Part shown: positions 10,478 to 19,826 of the stretch, piece after piece | Numbering within the stretch: position 1 is the first letter of the stretch | How the letters are laid out: each line of letters opens with the position of its first letter | Program-made: the position numbers and the translations under genes | The notes under the pieces: generated by a model | What the model saw: the letters and a program-made list of their open reading frames with translations, nothing else | What the model was told of the DNA's origin: nothing | The model's database searches: none | NCBI GenBank assembly: GCA_003427395.1 | Contig: BFEA01001038.1 | Span: 105,483 to 133,182 of the forward strand | Length of the DNA stretch: 27,700 nt | DNA from: Chara braunii | Taxonomy: Eukaryota > Streptophyta > Charophyceae > Charales > Characeae | Direction: 5' to 3'

Positions 10478-11872
10478 TTTTTTTTTTTTTTTTTTTTTTT
10501 TTTAAAGCAAATAGCATGCTTCATTATATTTAGAACAAAGGAGGCCGAGAATCCCTCCACATCTCAACCCGGAAGACTAGGGCCATTACCCAGATTAGGG
10601 TCATGCTGGAAACCGAGTCCAGTGTCCCTTCCTCCTATCAAGGCCCTTCCTCCTATCAAGCTACATGTTATTCCTGAACAAAAACCGAACAGGATTAACA
10701 AAAGACAAATAGAAATAAAGGAAAGAACCTTCCAACCAATCCCTAGGTTGCGCTTGGGAGCCGAGAGAACTGACTGTCCTACCCCTAGGTTGCACTTAAG
10801 AAGTGATAGGGCTGATTCAGAAGTGAGATATGGAAGAACTGAAACCCGTGCAGAGTGTCCCGACACGCTACTCCCTAAACCTACCTCTATTTTCCTCTGC
10901 CTAACTTCTCCCTCCCCTCTCTCTTTCAATCTAACCTCGCCTTAAACCCTGACCTGTCTTACCTGTGCTTTAAAATACCTCTGCAAAACCCGACCCTTGT
11001 TGTTTCCTGTTCGATACGTCTATCTTTGAAAGCAATGGAAGCAGGTGTTGCTATCTTCCCTCAAAGCAATACCCTCTTTTGAAAATTCTCCATTAGGTTC
11101 TTGGCTTGCATTGGGTTTTGTTGGGCCCGCTTGGGGGTTCCCTTCCTTGCGCCTGAATGTCTGTCTCCGCTAGATTGTAGAATGTCTCCTTCGCTTCTCG
11201 CCTGCGCATTTGCTTGTTTCCGATGGCCTGCGGGCATCTGCGCTTCCATATTCTCCACAATACGTATTACCTTAAAAGTTGGAATATGCACTTTCGGTAG
11301 TGAGGCCATGCAGTAGGCGGTCCACTTCCTATCAGAAGCGTCTCCTCACCCTCGGGGAAGGGGGAGTCTGTGATTTTAGCCCAGAGCGTCTTGGTCATGT
11401 CCCACAGGTATACTGCTTTTGGGCAACAAAGGAGACAGTGACATAAGGTCTCTGGTACTCCTTCTGTACATTGTGTGCAATGTTGAATGGTGGGATCACG
11501 GTGGTGTTGACTGCGACGCTCAAGAAGCCACGAGTTGACCGAGTATGCGACGTGGAGGATCAACCAGTGCAAGCTCCTGACTTTACTTGGGAGGATCTGA
11601 TGCAGGGAGGACCATGGCAATTTTGCCACTTTCTCATTTGGTTTCTGCATTTTCTTCTCCCATCTAAGTGCCAAGGGTTCGGCTAATGGAGATGAGCGCT
11701 TCCTGAGTCTGTAACCTAGCTTGGTTGTGTAGTGGAGTATGTTAGTTCTTCTTGTTGTGCCTAGTGAGGCCCCCCTGAGATTCCAGACCCACTCAGCTGG
11801 GTCGATCTCCAAATTCTGAATATCTGTTGTTGGACCAAATATCGTGAACTCCTTCATCTCTATCACCCTCAC
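10478..11872 (-). mobile_element. LINE 3' part on the minus strand with poly(A) tail
   Basis: Read on the minus strand, ORF2 C-terminal coding sequence (11872 to about 11040) is followed by some 550 bp of 3' UTR and a 26-base A tail (the T run at 10478-10503). This is the layout of a target-primed LINE insertion. The 5' end lies at or beyond 11872; I did not find a target-site duplication by eye. The coding part belongs to the same family as 9412-9836. Confidence 0.75.
11040..11872 (-). pseudogene. LINE ORF2 C-terminus with RT zinc-binding domain
   Basis: The open part, 11872 down to 11267 (201 residues), carries a zf-RVT domain: an LPSKVRSLHWLILH-like stretch, then LLERR, then a C-x2-C pair followed by HCLLCC and a Trp. 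This domain lies C-terminal to the reverse transcriptase in plant LINEs and helps bind nucleic acid during target-primed reverse transcription. A TAA near 11267, one base from CAA, interrupts a frame that goes on into YVLW-IWK. The overlapping frame at 11061-11309 is shifted and is not the natural product in most of its length. Confidence 0.8.
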
Positions 11873-12236
11873 TTTCCTCAGCTGGTCCTTTTTTATGGTG
11901 ATCTAGGTGCTCATGTCCTTGTCCAACTGGCATGTGTACTGTGGTTCTTTTTCTGTATCGCAGTCTTCTTTGATTTAGGACTGTATCACATCACTTGTCC
12001 TTCTAGCATACCTGTGGATGTAGACTTGCGACTTTATTGTAGCATACCTGTCCTTCAATATGCATGAAATCCAAGCTTCAGGCTTGCGGCATATCATTGA
12101 GATGAAGTCTTCTTATAATACTTCTGTATTTGGACTGATAGTCCATCATAGCTTTACCTTTTGTACTGACCAGTTTCGCAAACCACATCTTTTCGTGGGA
12201 CTGGACCAGAAATTGGCAAAAGAAAGCTACATTTGA
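11873..12236. other. Unassigned spacer
   Basis: Nothing recognisable is seen on either strand. The 3' part may include decayed upstream WD40 sequence belonging to the gene that follows. Confidence 0.3.
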
Positions 12237-13349
12237 AGGTCATTTAGTAATTTACGATTGTATGGCGGATCCGGTTCTTCATCCAATGGAGTCACATTTA
12301 TTTGCAAGTGGCTTTGGCGATGGCACAATCGAAATTTGCGATACGGAACATAAGATTTCCCCTTCCCAAACACTTAGAGATACAGAAGGACTTAGCCACA
12401 ACGTCAGCATGGAGTCTTAGAGTGGTCAAAATGAGTTGTTTCTGATCACGGACCATCATGATAAGAAAGAAAAGATCGAGGACTACAAGATTTACGAGTT
12501 TGCATATCCAAACTAGAAGGACACAAGCACAAGATCAATTCTATGTTTTTTCATCCATACTTGCCCTAAATCTTCAATGTGTCAGAAGATGGAGAAATTA
12601 AATTTTGAAGGCAGTCAAACTCTGAGCTGATGTTTTCGTTTTCATTTGGAGTTCGAGGTTTGACGAGCACGAATCCTTGAAGAAACTCTCAAAAGCTCGT
12701 GTTTGGAGCGAAGGAGTAGCTCCAGGTTCTTGAGATTAACACAAGGGAGAATCACGTTTCGACATAAGAACTAAAGAAGAAGAACAAGATTGAAGACTTG
12801 GAAAGCGAGGTGGTTCGAACTAGGAAAAGAGAGGAAGAGTTGTGGGAGTTTAGACTCAATATAAGAAAGAACTTGATGAAGTGAGAGCAGATCGCTGGGA
12901 GAAAGAGAGAATGCAAGCAAGTCAGGCGAAGCAACTAGAGGATGAGGTAAGAGCGCTGAAGTCGAAGAACACAGTGATGGGAGAGAGGCTTGCAAATGCA
13001 GAAAGGAGGAATGGAGAGCTGTAGGCCGAGAGGGCAGAGCTTGCAAAAAAGGTCCAACAGCTGCACAGTGAGGTGAAAAACCTCCTTGCATACAAGATAG
13101 TACTCGTGGAAAAGCTTGAAAAGTCCACGGAAAAGATTCAGGAGCTGGACATAGAAAGAGTAGCTCTCGTCAAAGATTTTAATAAGAGAATCAGTGAAAT
13201 AAAACAATAACTGAAAAATGAAGTTGCTTCATCGCACAAAGAAAGTGTGTTCTCTAACGGAGCTCAAAGTGGCTACAAACGACTTCAGCATGAATGTAGG
13301 AAGCGGTGATGCGGATCACTGTAAGTCTGTGTACTCTGGAAGCGGTGAT

Positions 13350-13740
13350 GCATTGCGACCTACAGCAACGGATTTTTTTTCAAGAGCTGCTTCTTTTCAG
13401 GTCCGAGATCGACCTCCTCCAAGGAAGCTCGCTTTGTGCCTGTCGTCTTTTTGAAACCCTTCTCTACAAACGCTTGCCTCCAGCACTTTAACTTCTCAAT
13501 CAAGGAGAACTCTCTATAGAACCCAGGGATGCAGCGGTTCAGACAGTCCCTCTTTTCGCAAAAGCTCAAAAATCTTAAGTTGCAGTTTCCAGACCTCTTT
13601 GGAGTGCATTGCGACCTACAGCAACGGATCAGTTTTCTTGAGCAGTTTTTTTTCAGGTCTGAGACCGAGCTCCTCCCAACAAGCTTGCTTTGTGCCCGTC
13701 GTCTTTTTGAAACCCTTCTCTATAAACGCTTTGTGCCCGT
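13350..13740 (+). repeat. Direct duplication inside the kinase remnant
   Basis: A segment starting GCATTGCGACCTACAGCAAC at 13350 recurs at 13606. Both copies go on through a T run and an AAGCT/CGCTTTGTGCC stretch into the CTTTTTGAAACCC repeat unit. The second copy leads directly into the tandem array. Confidence 0.75.
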
Positions 13741-13940
13741 TTTCTTTTTGAAACCCTTCTCTACAAACACTTGCCGCCCTTCGTCTTTTTGAAAGCCTTC
13801 TCTACAAACACTTGTTCCCGTCATCTTTTTGAAACCCTTCTCTACAAAAGCTTGTGCCCGTCGTCTTTTTGAAACCCTTCTCTACAAACGTTTGTCGCCC
13901 ATCGTTTTTTTGAAACCCTTCTCTACAAACGCTTGGTACA
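13690..13940 (+). repeat. 40-41-bp tandem repeat array, about six units
   Basis: The unit carries CTTTTTGAAACCCTTCTCTA and starts at 13703, 13744, 13785, 13825, 13865 and 13906; an isolated copy is at 13447. As 40-41 is not a multiple of three, the unit is read in changing frames, so the RRLFETLLYKR-like peptides are not a coding repeat. A half unit recurs at 15343-15367. Confidence 0.9.
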
Positions 13941-14167
13941 GTTATGGTACGGAAGCTTGGGGCCTCAAGCATGTGTCAGATTGAAGCAGCCGACGAGTTT
14001 AAGACTAAGGTGGCGGATGTTTTAAGGAGGCTACAATACCCCCATTTATTTACCCCATCGAGAGTCTGTTGTGAAGAGAATTGCCTGGTGTCCTGGAGGG
14101 AATTTCTCACAAGAATGAGCTCAGAGAGGCAGTGGAGGGTGGATAAAAAATTTGCCCGTCTCACCTT

Positions 14168-14470
14168 CAAATATGCTAATGCAATTCTGGCCATGGGCAG
14201 TCTTCAAAGCAGATATCGATGTAGGCAGTTGGGATGTCAATCTCACTCCAGATGTTGCCGAGTCGGGTTAAAGGTGTTTCAATGTGGACAGACACGATCG
14301 GGACCGGGCCCGACATGATGGAAGATTGTGCAGACATCCTTCCTCTGCCAAAGGGAGTTACACTGAAGGTGGACCTCACAGAGGCAGTAAAGAGGGCATA
14401 AGAAAGGTGTGCATCATTGTCGAATATGCTCGTGCAATTCTGGTCATGGACAGTCCTTCAGAAGTTCAGA
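14168..14470 (+). repeat. Two diverged ~48-bp copies about 255 bp apart
   Basis: The stretch around 14168-14215 (ATATGCTAATGCAATTCTGG...) has a diverged copy at 14423-14470 (ATATGCTCGTGCAATTCTGG...). Both read as a YA-x-AIL-x-M peptide, which might be a duplicated kinase helix in the broken gene. Confidence 0.55.
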
Positions 14471-14474
14471 TGTG

Positions 14475-15296
14475 ATTCAGACAGAGAGACTGTAATGTGA
14501 TTCTTTTTTTTGAAATCCATTTTGCAGCCAAACATAGGAGTTGTGGTACTAAGGACAGACATGAATGGCACTGGCGTTTAGCGCTTTGCTGATCGATATT
14601 TTTTCCTGTGCAGTCGTGATTTGATCACAAAGAGCTCTGAGGTATCCACAAACTGGATCTGACTAAAATCTGAGGCAAAGGGAGGCTACAAGCTTTCTGT
14701 TCATGAACGATTNATTTTCTCCTAGCCTGTGACGTANCAATTTTTGTGCTTGAACGAGCTTCCGAAGCCCTGGGTTCTGCTTTTATTTTCTTTTCGATCT
14801 CTAGCAGGCTTTNGGTACCTTCTTTTTGGTAGACNAGTGATGCATGGTATCAATGGCNACTAAGGCCCTTCCACTTCAAAATATTTTCGCTTACTCCGAA
14901 TTCTCAGAATTTTTGTTTTGTTTTTCTTCAAAAATCCATGACCTTACGTAGGAATTATGCGCGTCTTCGCAAGCGCGCTAGGAATTNTGTTTGGCAGTTN
15001 GGGACCNCNGAATTTGTCAGCGCACTTCCCGCTGACGTGTCCTTTCTTGTTTATGAGTGTTTCCAAATCCGCCTCAGAAAGCTTGGTGAAATTTCTGTAG
15101 GAACTTGAATAGGCGTAGGCTGTGTGTCTTTTTAACGGGGAACAGGGAAATTAAAATCCCGTTGAATCCAATTGAAACTGGAAAAATCCTGTTGAATTCC
15201 CGTTAAACCCGAAAATGAGCCACTACCGCGGTTTTCGAGAAAACTGAAATGATGCGCAGAGTCCGGAATACGTGGCCCTAGGCACCTGCGCACTCA
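14475..15296. other. No gene seen
   Basis: AT-rich at first, with several N positions (14713-15009) and no coding signature on either strand. Confidence 0.4.
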
Positions 15297-15297
15297 A

Positions 15298-15328
15298 CCC
15301 CCCCCCCCAAAAAAAAAAAAAAAAAAAA
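15298..15328 (+). repeat. C11-A20 homopolymer junction
   Basis: Eleven C are followed directly by twenty A. The A run could be a retroposon tail, but nothing identifiable lies to its left. Just after it, at 15343-15367, is a half unit of the 40-bp repeat. Confidence 0.8.
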
Positions 15329-15507
15329 CATTCCCCCAACCCCTGAAACCCTTCTCTACAAACGCTTCGACGTCGTTGTCGTGGCAAATATATGGATCTC
15401 CTTATAGCGGAAGCCACCCGACGGCTGTGCCCGACGTTTGTAGCTCTGAGACTGACGTATCGACCTTGCGACGCAGAAGGATCTTGTCGGTGTCTCGCAT
15501 GGACACC

Positions 15508-15950
15508 GACCGCTTTAAGGTAACAATAATTTTTTCGGGGGTCGGACTGTGACTTAAGGGGGATAAAAACTAGTTTCGGGGGCTTGCACAATTACTTGGG
15601 GGTCCGACTCACCGCTGTTAGGATGCAGAAACTATTTTGGGAGAGCGAGCGGGATTTGAGATCGTTGCATATAATTTTGGGGTCTGCACAATTTTGCGGG
15701 GGGTACGGTTCACCGCTAAAGGGGTATAAAAAATATTTTGGGGGTCCGACACTTGTTTAAGGGGGGTAGAAGCTGATTTCGGGGGTTGAAACGATGACTT
15801 GGAGGGTACGACCGCCATCCCCTTTTCCTCCCTGAAATTATTTTTGGGGTCCGACACTTTGTTAAGGGGGGTACAAGTTATTTTGAGGGTCGGAACGATT
15901 TTTCGGGGGGTACAGCCCACCACTAAAGGGATAGAAAATTTATTTTGGGA
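15508..15950 (+). repeat. G-run satellite, left block (G-rich strand on plus)
   Basis: Runs of four to six G recur every 20-40 bp, separated by related spacers such as TCCGACAC...TTAAG, TAGAAGCTGATTTC and ACGATGACTT. Starting at TTTAAGGTAACAA near 15514 the block matches 18016 and 18320 in the same orientation. Minus-strand ORFs over it are satellite translations. Confidence 0.85.
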
Positions 15951-17945
15951 CCTAACCCCCAGGTCATTCTTCGCACCCCAAAATTAATTCTACCCCCTCA
16001 AAGTGAGAATCCGACCCCCAATATAATTTTTGGACCCCTATAGCGGTGGGTCCTAACCCCCAAGTCAGTCTTGGCACCCCGAAATTAATTTAACCCCCCC
16101 AAAGCTAGATTGTTGGATCGGGCGTCCGGGACCCCCCTGACCGTCTGGGATATCCGACCGGACAGGGTATGTCCGACCTAGCGCAAAAAAAAAAAAATCT
16201 CAAAAAAATCTCAAAAAAATCTGAAAAACAATATGTTATGTAACATAACAATACAAGCAACTTTTGCCTTGGAGTTATGTTCAAATTCGCATCCAATCAT
16301 GAGTTAAAAATCAAAAACCGAAAAAATATATATATTTTTTTTTCGAAAAAAAATAATTGTTTTTCCGGACGACGGGGGTACCGGACGTATGGGGAGACGT
16401 CCGGGGGAGACGACCGGCCCCCGGACCATTGGTAACCTAACCCCAAAGGGAGAATCCGAACCCCTATATAATTTTTGCACCCCTATAGCGGTGCGTCCTA
16501 ACCCCGAGGTCATTCTTCGCACTCCGAAATTAATTTCACCCCCCCAAAGTGGGAATCTGACCCCCTATATAATTTTTGGCTTGGAGTTATGTTCAAATTC
16601 GCATCCAATCATGAGTTAAAAATCAAAAACTGAAAAAAAGAAAAATATTTTTTTTTGAAAAAAAAAATTGTTTCTCCGGACGACGGGGGTACCGGATGTA
16701 TGGGGAGACGTCTGGGGGAGACGACCGGCCCCCGGACCATTGGTAACCTAGCCCCAAAGTGAGAATCCGAACCCCTATATAATTTTTGGACCCCTATAGC
16801 GGTGCGTCCTAACCCCGAGGTCATTCTTCGCACCCCGAAATTAATTTCACCCCCCCAAAGTGGGAATCCGAACCCCTATATAATTTTTGGACCCTTATAG
16901 GGGTGGGTCCTAATCCCCAGGTCATTCTTTGCATCCCGAAATTAATTTCATCCCCCCAAAGTGAGAATCCGAACCCCTTTATAATTTTTGGACCTCTATA
17001 GCGGTGGGTCCTTACCCCCAAGTCATTCTTCACATCCCGAAATTAATTTACCCCCCCCCAAAGTGAATATCCGACCCCCTATATAATTTTTGGACCCCTA
17101 TAGCGGTGGGTCCTAACCTTCAGGTCATTCTTCGGACCCTGAAATTAATTCCAACCCCCCAAAGTGATAATCCAACCCCCTATATAACTTTTAGACCCCT
17201 GTAGCGGTAGGTCGTAACCCCCAGGTCATTCTTCATATCCCGAAATTAATTTCACCCCCCAAAACTGAGAATCCGACCCCCAATATAATTTTTGGACCCC
17301 TATAGCGGTGGGTCCTAACCCCCAGGTCATTCTTCGCACCCCGAAATTAATTTAACCCCCCCCAAAGTGAGAATCCGACCCCCTATATAATTTTTGGACC
17401 CCTATAGCGGGGGGTCCTAACTCCCTGGTCATTCTTCGCACCTCGAACTTAATTTCACCCCCCCAAAGTGAGAATCCGACCCCCAATATAATTTTTGGAC
17501 CGCTCTAGGTCATTCTTGGCACTCCGAAATTAATTTCACCCCCCCAAAGTGAGAATCCAAACCCCTATATAATTTTTGGACCCCTCTAGCGGTGGGTCCT
17601 AACCCCAAGGTCATTCTTGGCACCCCGAAATTAATTTAACCCCCCAAAATGAGAGTCGAACCCCCAGTATAGTTTTTGCATCCCTTCAGTGGTGGGTCCT
17701 AACCCCCAGGTCATTCTTCGACCCCCAAAATATTTTTTTACCCCTTTAGCAGTGGGCCGTAACCCCTGCAAAATCGTTCAGACCACGAAATAAAATTGCA
17801 CCCCTCTCAACTCCCGCTCACTCTCCCAAAATAGTTTCTGCTCCCCGAAATTAATTTAACCCCCCCAAAGTGAGAGTCGAACCCCCAATATAGTTTTTGC
17901 ACCCCTTCGGCGGTGGGTCGTAACCCCCAGGTCATTCTTCGCACC
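15951..17945 (-). repeat. ~101-bp satellite, central block in reverse orientation
   Basis: The C-rich strand is on plus here. A landmark CATTCTT recurs at 16822, 16923, 17024, 17126, 17227, 17328, 17430, 17511, 17612 and 17712, i.e. a period of 100-102 bp with one short step of 81. The reverse complement of the unit aligns with the G-rich flanking blocks, so this is one family inverted in the middle. Near 17750-17830 a copy resembles the flank type more. Confidence 0.9.
16269..16749. repeat. Two copies of a non-satellite insert, 312 bp apart
   Basis: A segment beginning TTGGAGTTATGTTCAAATTC occurs at 16269 and 16581. In each copy an AT-rich part with A and T runs is followed by a GC-rich part with CCGGACGACGGGGGTACCGG and GGGGAGACGTC...GGGGGAGACG motifs, then about one satellite unit. 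The pair forms a higher-order unit within the satellite. Confidence 0.85.
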
Positions 17946-18560
17946 CCGAAATTGATTTGGGGGTAGAAGCTGATTTCGGGTCGGAACGTTGACTTGGGGG
18001 GTACGACCGACCGATTTAAGTTAACAAGAATTATTTCGGGGGGCGGACTGTGAGTTAAGGGGGGTAGAAACTCGTTTTGGGGGTTTGCAAGATTACTTGG
18101 TAGTCCGACTCACTTGTGTAAGAGTGCAGAAACTATTTTGGGAGAGCGAGCGGGAGTTGAGATGGGTGCAATTTAATTTTGGGGTCTGAACGATGTTGCG
18201 GGGGTTACGGCCCACTGCTAAAGGGGTAAAAAATTATTTTTGAGGTCCGACACTTCGTAAAGGGAGGTAGAAATTGATTTCAGTTGGAAACGATAAGTTG
18301 GGGGTTACGACCGATCACTTTAAGGTAACAAATATTATTTTGGGGGTCGGACTGTGATTTAAGGTGGGTAGAAACTAGTTTCGGGGGTTTGCACAATTAC
18401 TTGGGGGTCCAACTCACCTCTGTAAGGGTACAAAATTTTTTTTGGGAGCGCGAGCTTTAATTTTGAGTTTCGAACGATTTTTCTGGGGGTACGACTCAAC
18501 ACTAAAGGGGTAGAAAAATTAGTTTTGGTGTCCGACACTTTGTTAAGGGGGGTAGAAGTT
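17946..18560 (+). repeat. G-run satellite, right block
   Basis: The orientation returns to G-rich on plus. Two copies of a unit of about 304 bp start at TTAAG 18016 and 18320 and match the left block at 15515. About 304 is three times the ~101-bp monomer, so this is a trimeric higher-order unit. Confidence 0.85.
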
Positions 18561-18990
18561 GATTTACGTGGTCAAGTTCTGACACTTTGTTAAGGGGGGT
18601 AGATAATTTCTTTTCGGCAAGGTCAAGTTTAAAGAATTAGGTACCTAGCTTTGCGNGTTCCCAAAGTTGATTTGCNTGGTCAAGTTCCGACNCTTCGTTA
18701 AGGGGGGTAGANAATTTNTTTTCGNCAAGGTAAAGTTTAAAGAATTAAGTACCTAGCTTTGCGAGTTCCCAAACATNGCAGTTTTGAAAAGGAAGCTATN
18801 AGACTANANNAGAAGTTGGTCAAAAGTTATCTTGCGTGTTTTCGACGAGGTCAAGTTNAAANAATTAAGTACCTACCTTTGCGTGTTCCGAAACATCGCA
18901 GTTNTGAAAAGGAAGTTTTTAGACTTNAAAANAAGTTGGTCAAAAGTTATCTTCAGTGTTGTCGACACAGGGCCACATGACCATTTGTTA
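18560..18990 (+). repeat. Tandem repeat of 108-120 bp, about three units
   Basis: The landmark ACCTAGCTTTGCG is at 18643 and 18751 and, as ACCTACCTTTGCG, at 18871, giving steps of 108 and 120 bp. The first units still contain TTAAGGGGGGTAGA, the satellite motif, so this array seems to grow out of the satellite. Many N positions are present, so base-level detail is uncertain. Confidence 0.8.
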
Positions 18991-19044
18991 ACCCGGGTGG
19001 GAATTCNGATTTTCACCGACCCTGTTAAATGTTTGCACTNGCAA

Positions 19045-19064
19045 AACAGTCCTTTAGGACTGTT
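19045..19064. repeat. 20-bp inverted repeat
   Basis: AACAGTCCTTTAGGACTGTT has two 9-bp arms around TT. Its AGTCCT/AGGACT core is that of the TATAGTCCTATA motifs that follow. Confidence 0.8.
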
Positions 19065-19178
19065 AAGCCAACCCTTGTCCAAAGTCTTTGAGGTGGCATT
19101 ANTAGNCTGTTAAAGATTCTCAATGNCAAGTACGACGTTTANGANTTTAAAGCGATTTTTTTTTACCTGTGAAACACA

Positions 19179-19826
19179 CCTTTCCACTGAGGATGCTTGC
19201 AGGACTCTGTTACAACCCGGCCAAAAGTCTTGCCCAACTAAATCTTGATAAAAGACTGTAAAGCGTTGTTTCTTGTCTCGTATTTGGACAAACGTTTGTG
19301 AAAAACCCTTAAGGTTGCTCTAGTTTGTCGTCAATTATTTGCGTTGTGAAGGAGGACGTTATAGGACTATAAAACGTTTCTCTTGTGTTGTTAAGAACAC
19401 CTGTCCGTTGGATGGATTGGATGTCAAACCTCAGTCGAAGGTGTAAGACATGGCTTGTCAAACGAATCTGTTATAGTCCTATAAGTCAAACTTGCTATTG
19501 TACCTTTCCACTGAGGATGCTTGCAGGACTCTGTTACATCTCGATCAAAGTCCTTCCAGGCTAAATCCTCGATATAGGACTATAAAGTGATGTTTCTAGT
19601 CTGGTAATTTCAGAAACTTTTATGAAAAGACCTTAAGGTGGTCCTAGTTTGTCGATAATTGTTTGCATCATTAAGGAGGACGTTATAGAACTATAAACCG
19701 TTTCTCTTGTGCTGTTAAAACTACCTGTCCATTGCAGAGATTGGATGTCGAACCTCAGCCGAAGGTGTAAGACGTGGCTTGTCAAACGAATCTGTTATAG
19801 TCCTATAAGTCGAACCTGTGATTTTG
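19179..19826 (+). repeat. 324-bp tandem duplication with TATAG-NN-CTATA motifs
   Basis: CCTTTCCACTGAGGATGCTT starts at 19179 and again at 19503, and the two copies stay alignable to about 19826 with moderate divergence. They hold TATAG-NN-CTATA at 19360-19371, 19472-19483, 19573-19584, 19684-19695 and 19796-19807. The first and fourth, and the second and fifth, are 324 bp apart and so equivalent; the third is matched in the first copy by a changed site. No coding frame is visible. Confidence 0.9.

Larger units (their letters stand above)
12237..14320 (+). pseudogene. Broken WD40 - coiled coil - protein kinase gene
   Basis: Three domain remnants lie in order on one strand. First, at 12237-12650, two WD40-like blades: HLFASGFGDGTIEICDTE at 12292-12345 (Trp of the usual IWD replaced by Cys) and, in another frame near 12548-12604, an FHPYLP...SEDGEIKF blade end. 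They recall coatomer beta'-type WD40 repeats. Second, at 12780-13245, a long heptad-rich coiled coil, mostly in the frame starting at 12860, with two stops. Third, kinase pieces: a SLTELKVATNDFS start (about 13250-13295), as in plant receptor-like cytoplasmic kinases, with VYSG, and from 13944 a VMVRKL strand, an EF...VLRRLQYPHL helix and a CLV hinge. The usual VAIK lysine reads as Arg. A tandem repeat separates the kinase pieces and may sit in an intron. Frameshifts occur near 12500, 12860 and 13230. I judge it non-functional. Confidence 0.55.

Noticed and set aside
10014-10517. 167-codon minus-strand ORF with an N-terminal lysine run
   Set aside because: Its start lies in the poly(A) tail of the LINE and the rest has no recognisable domain.
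15618-17033. Several minus-strand ORFs of 60-100 codons, some nearly identical to each other
   Set aside because: They are translations of the satellite; three monomers make about 303 bp, so frames can recur. No start context or domain supports them.
15951-17945. Regular ~101-bp repetition resembling a CRISPR array
   Set aside because: The whole unit is repeated with no unique spacers, and the context is eukaryotic.
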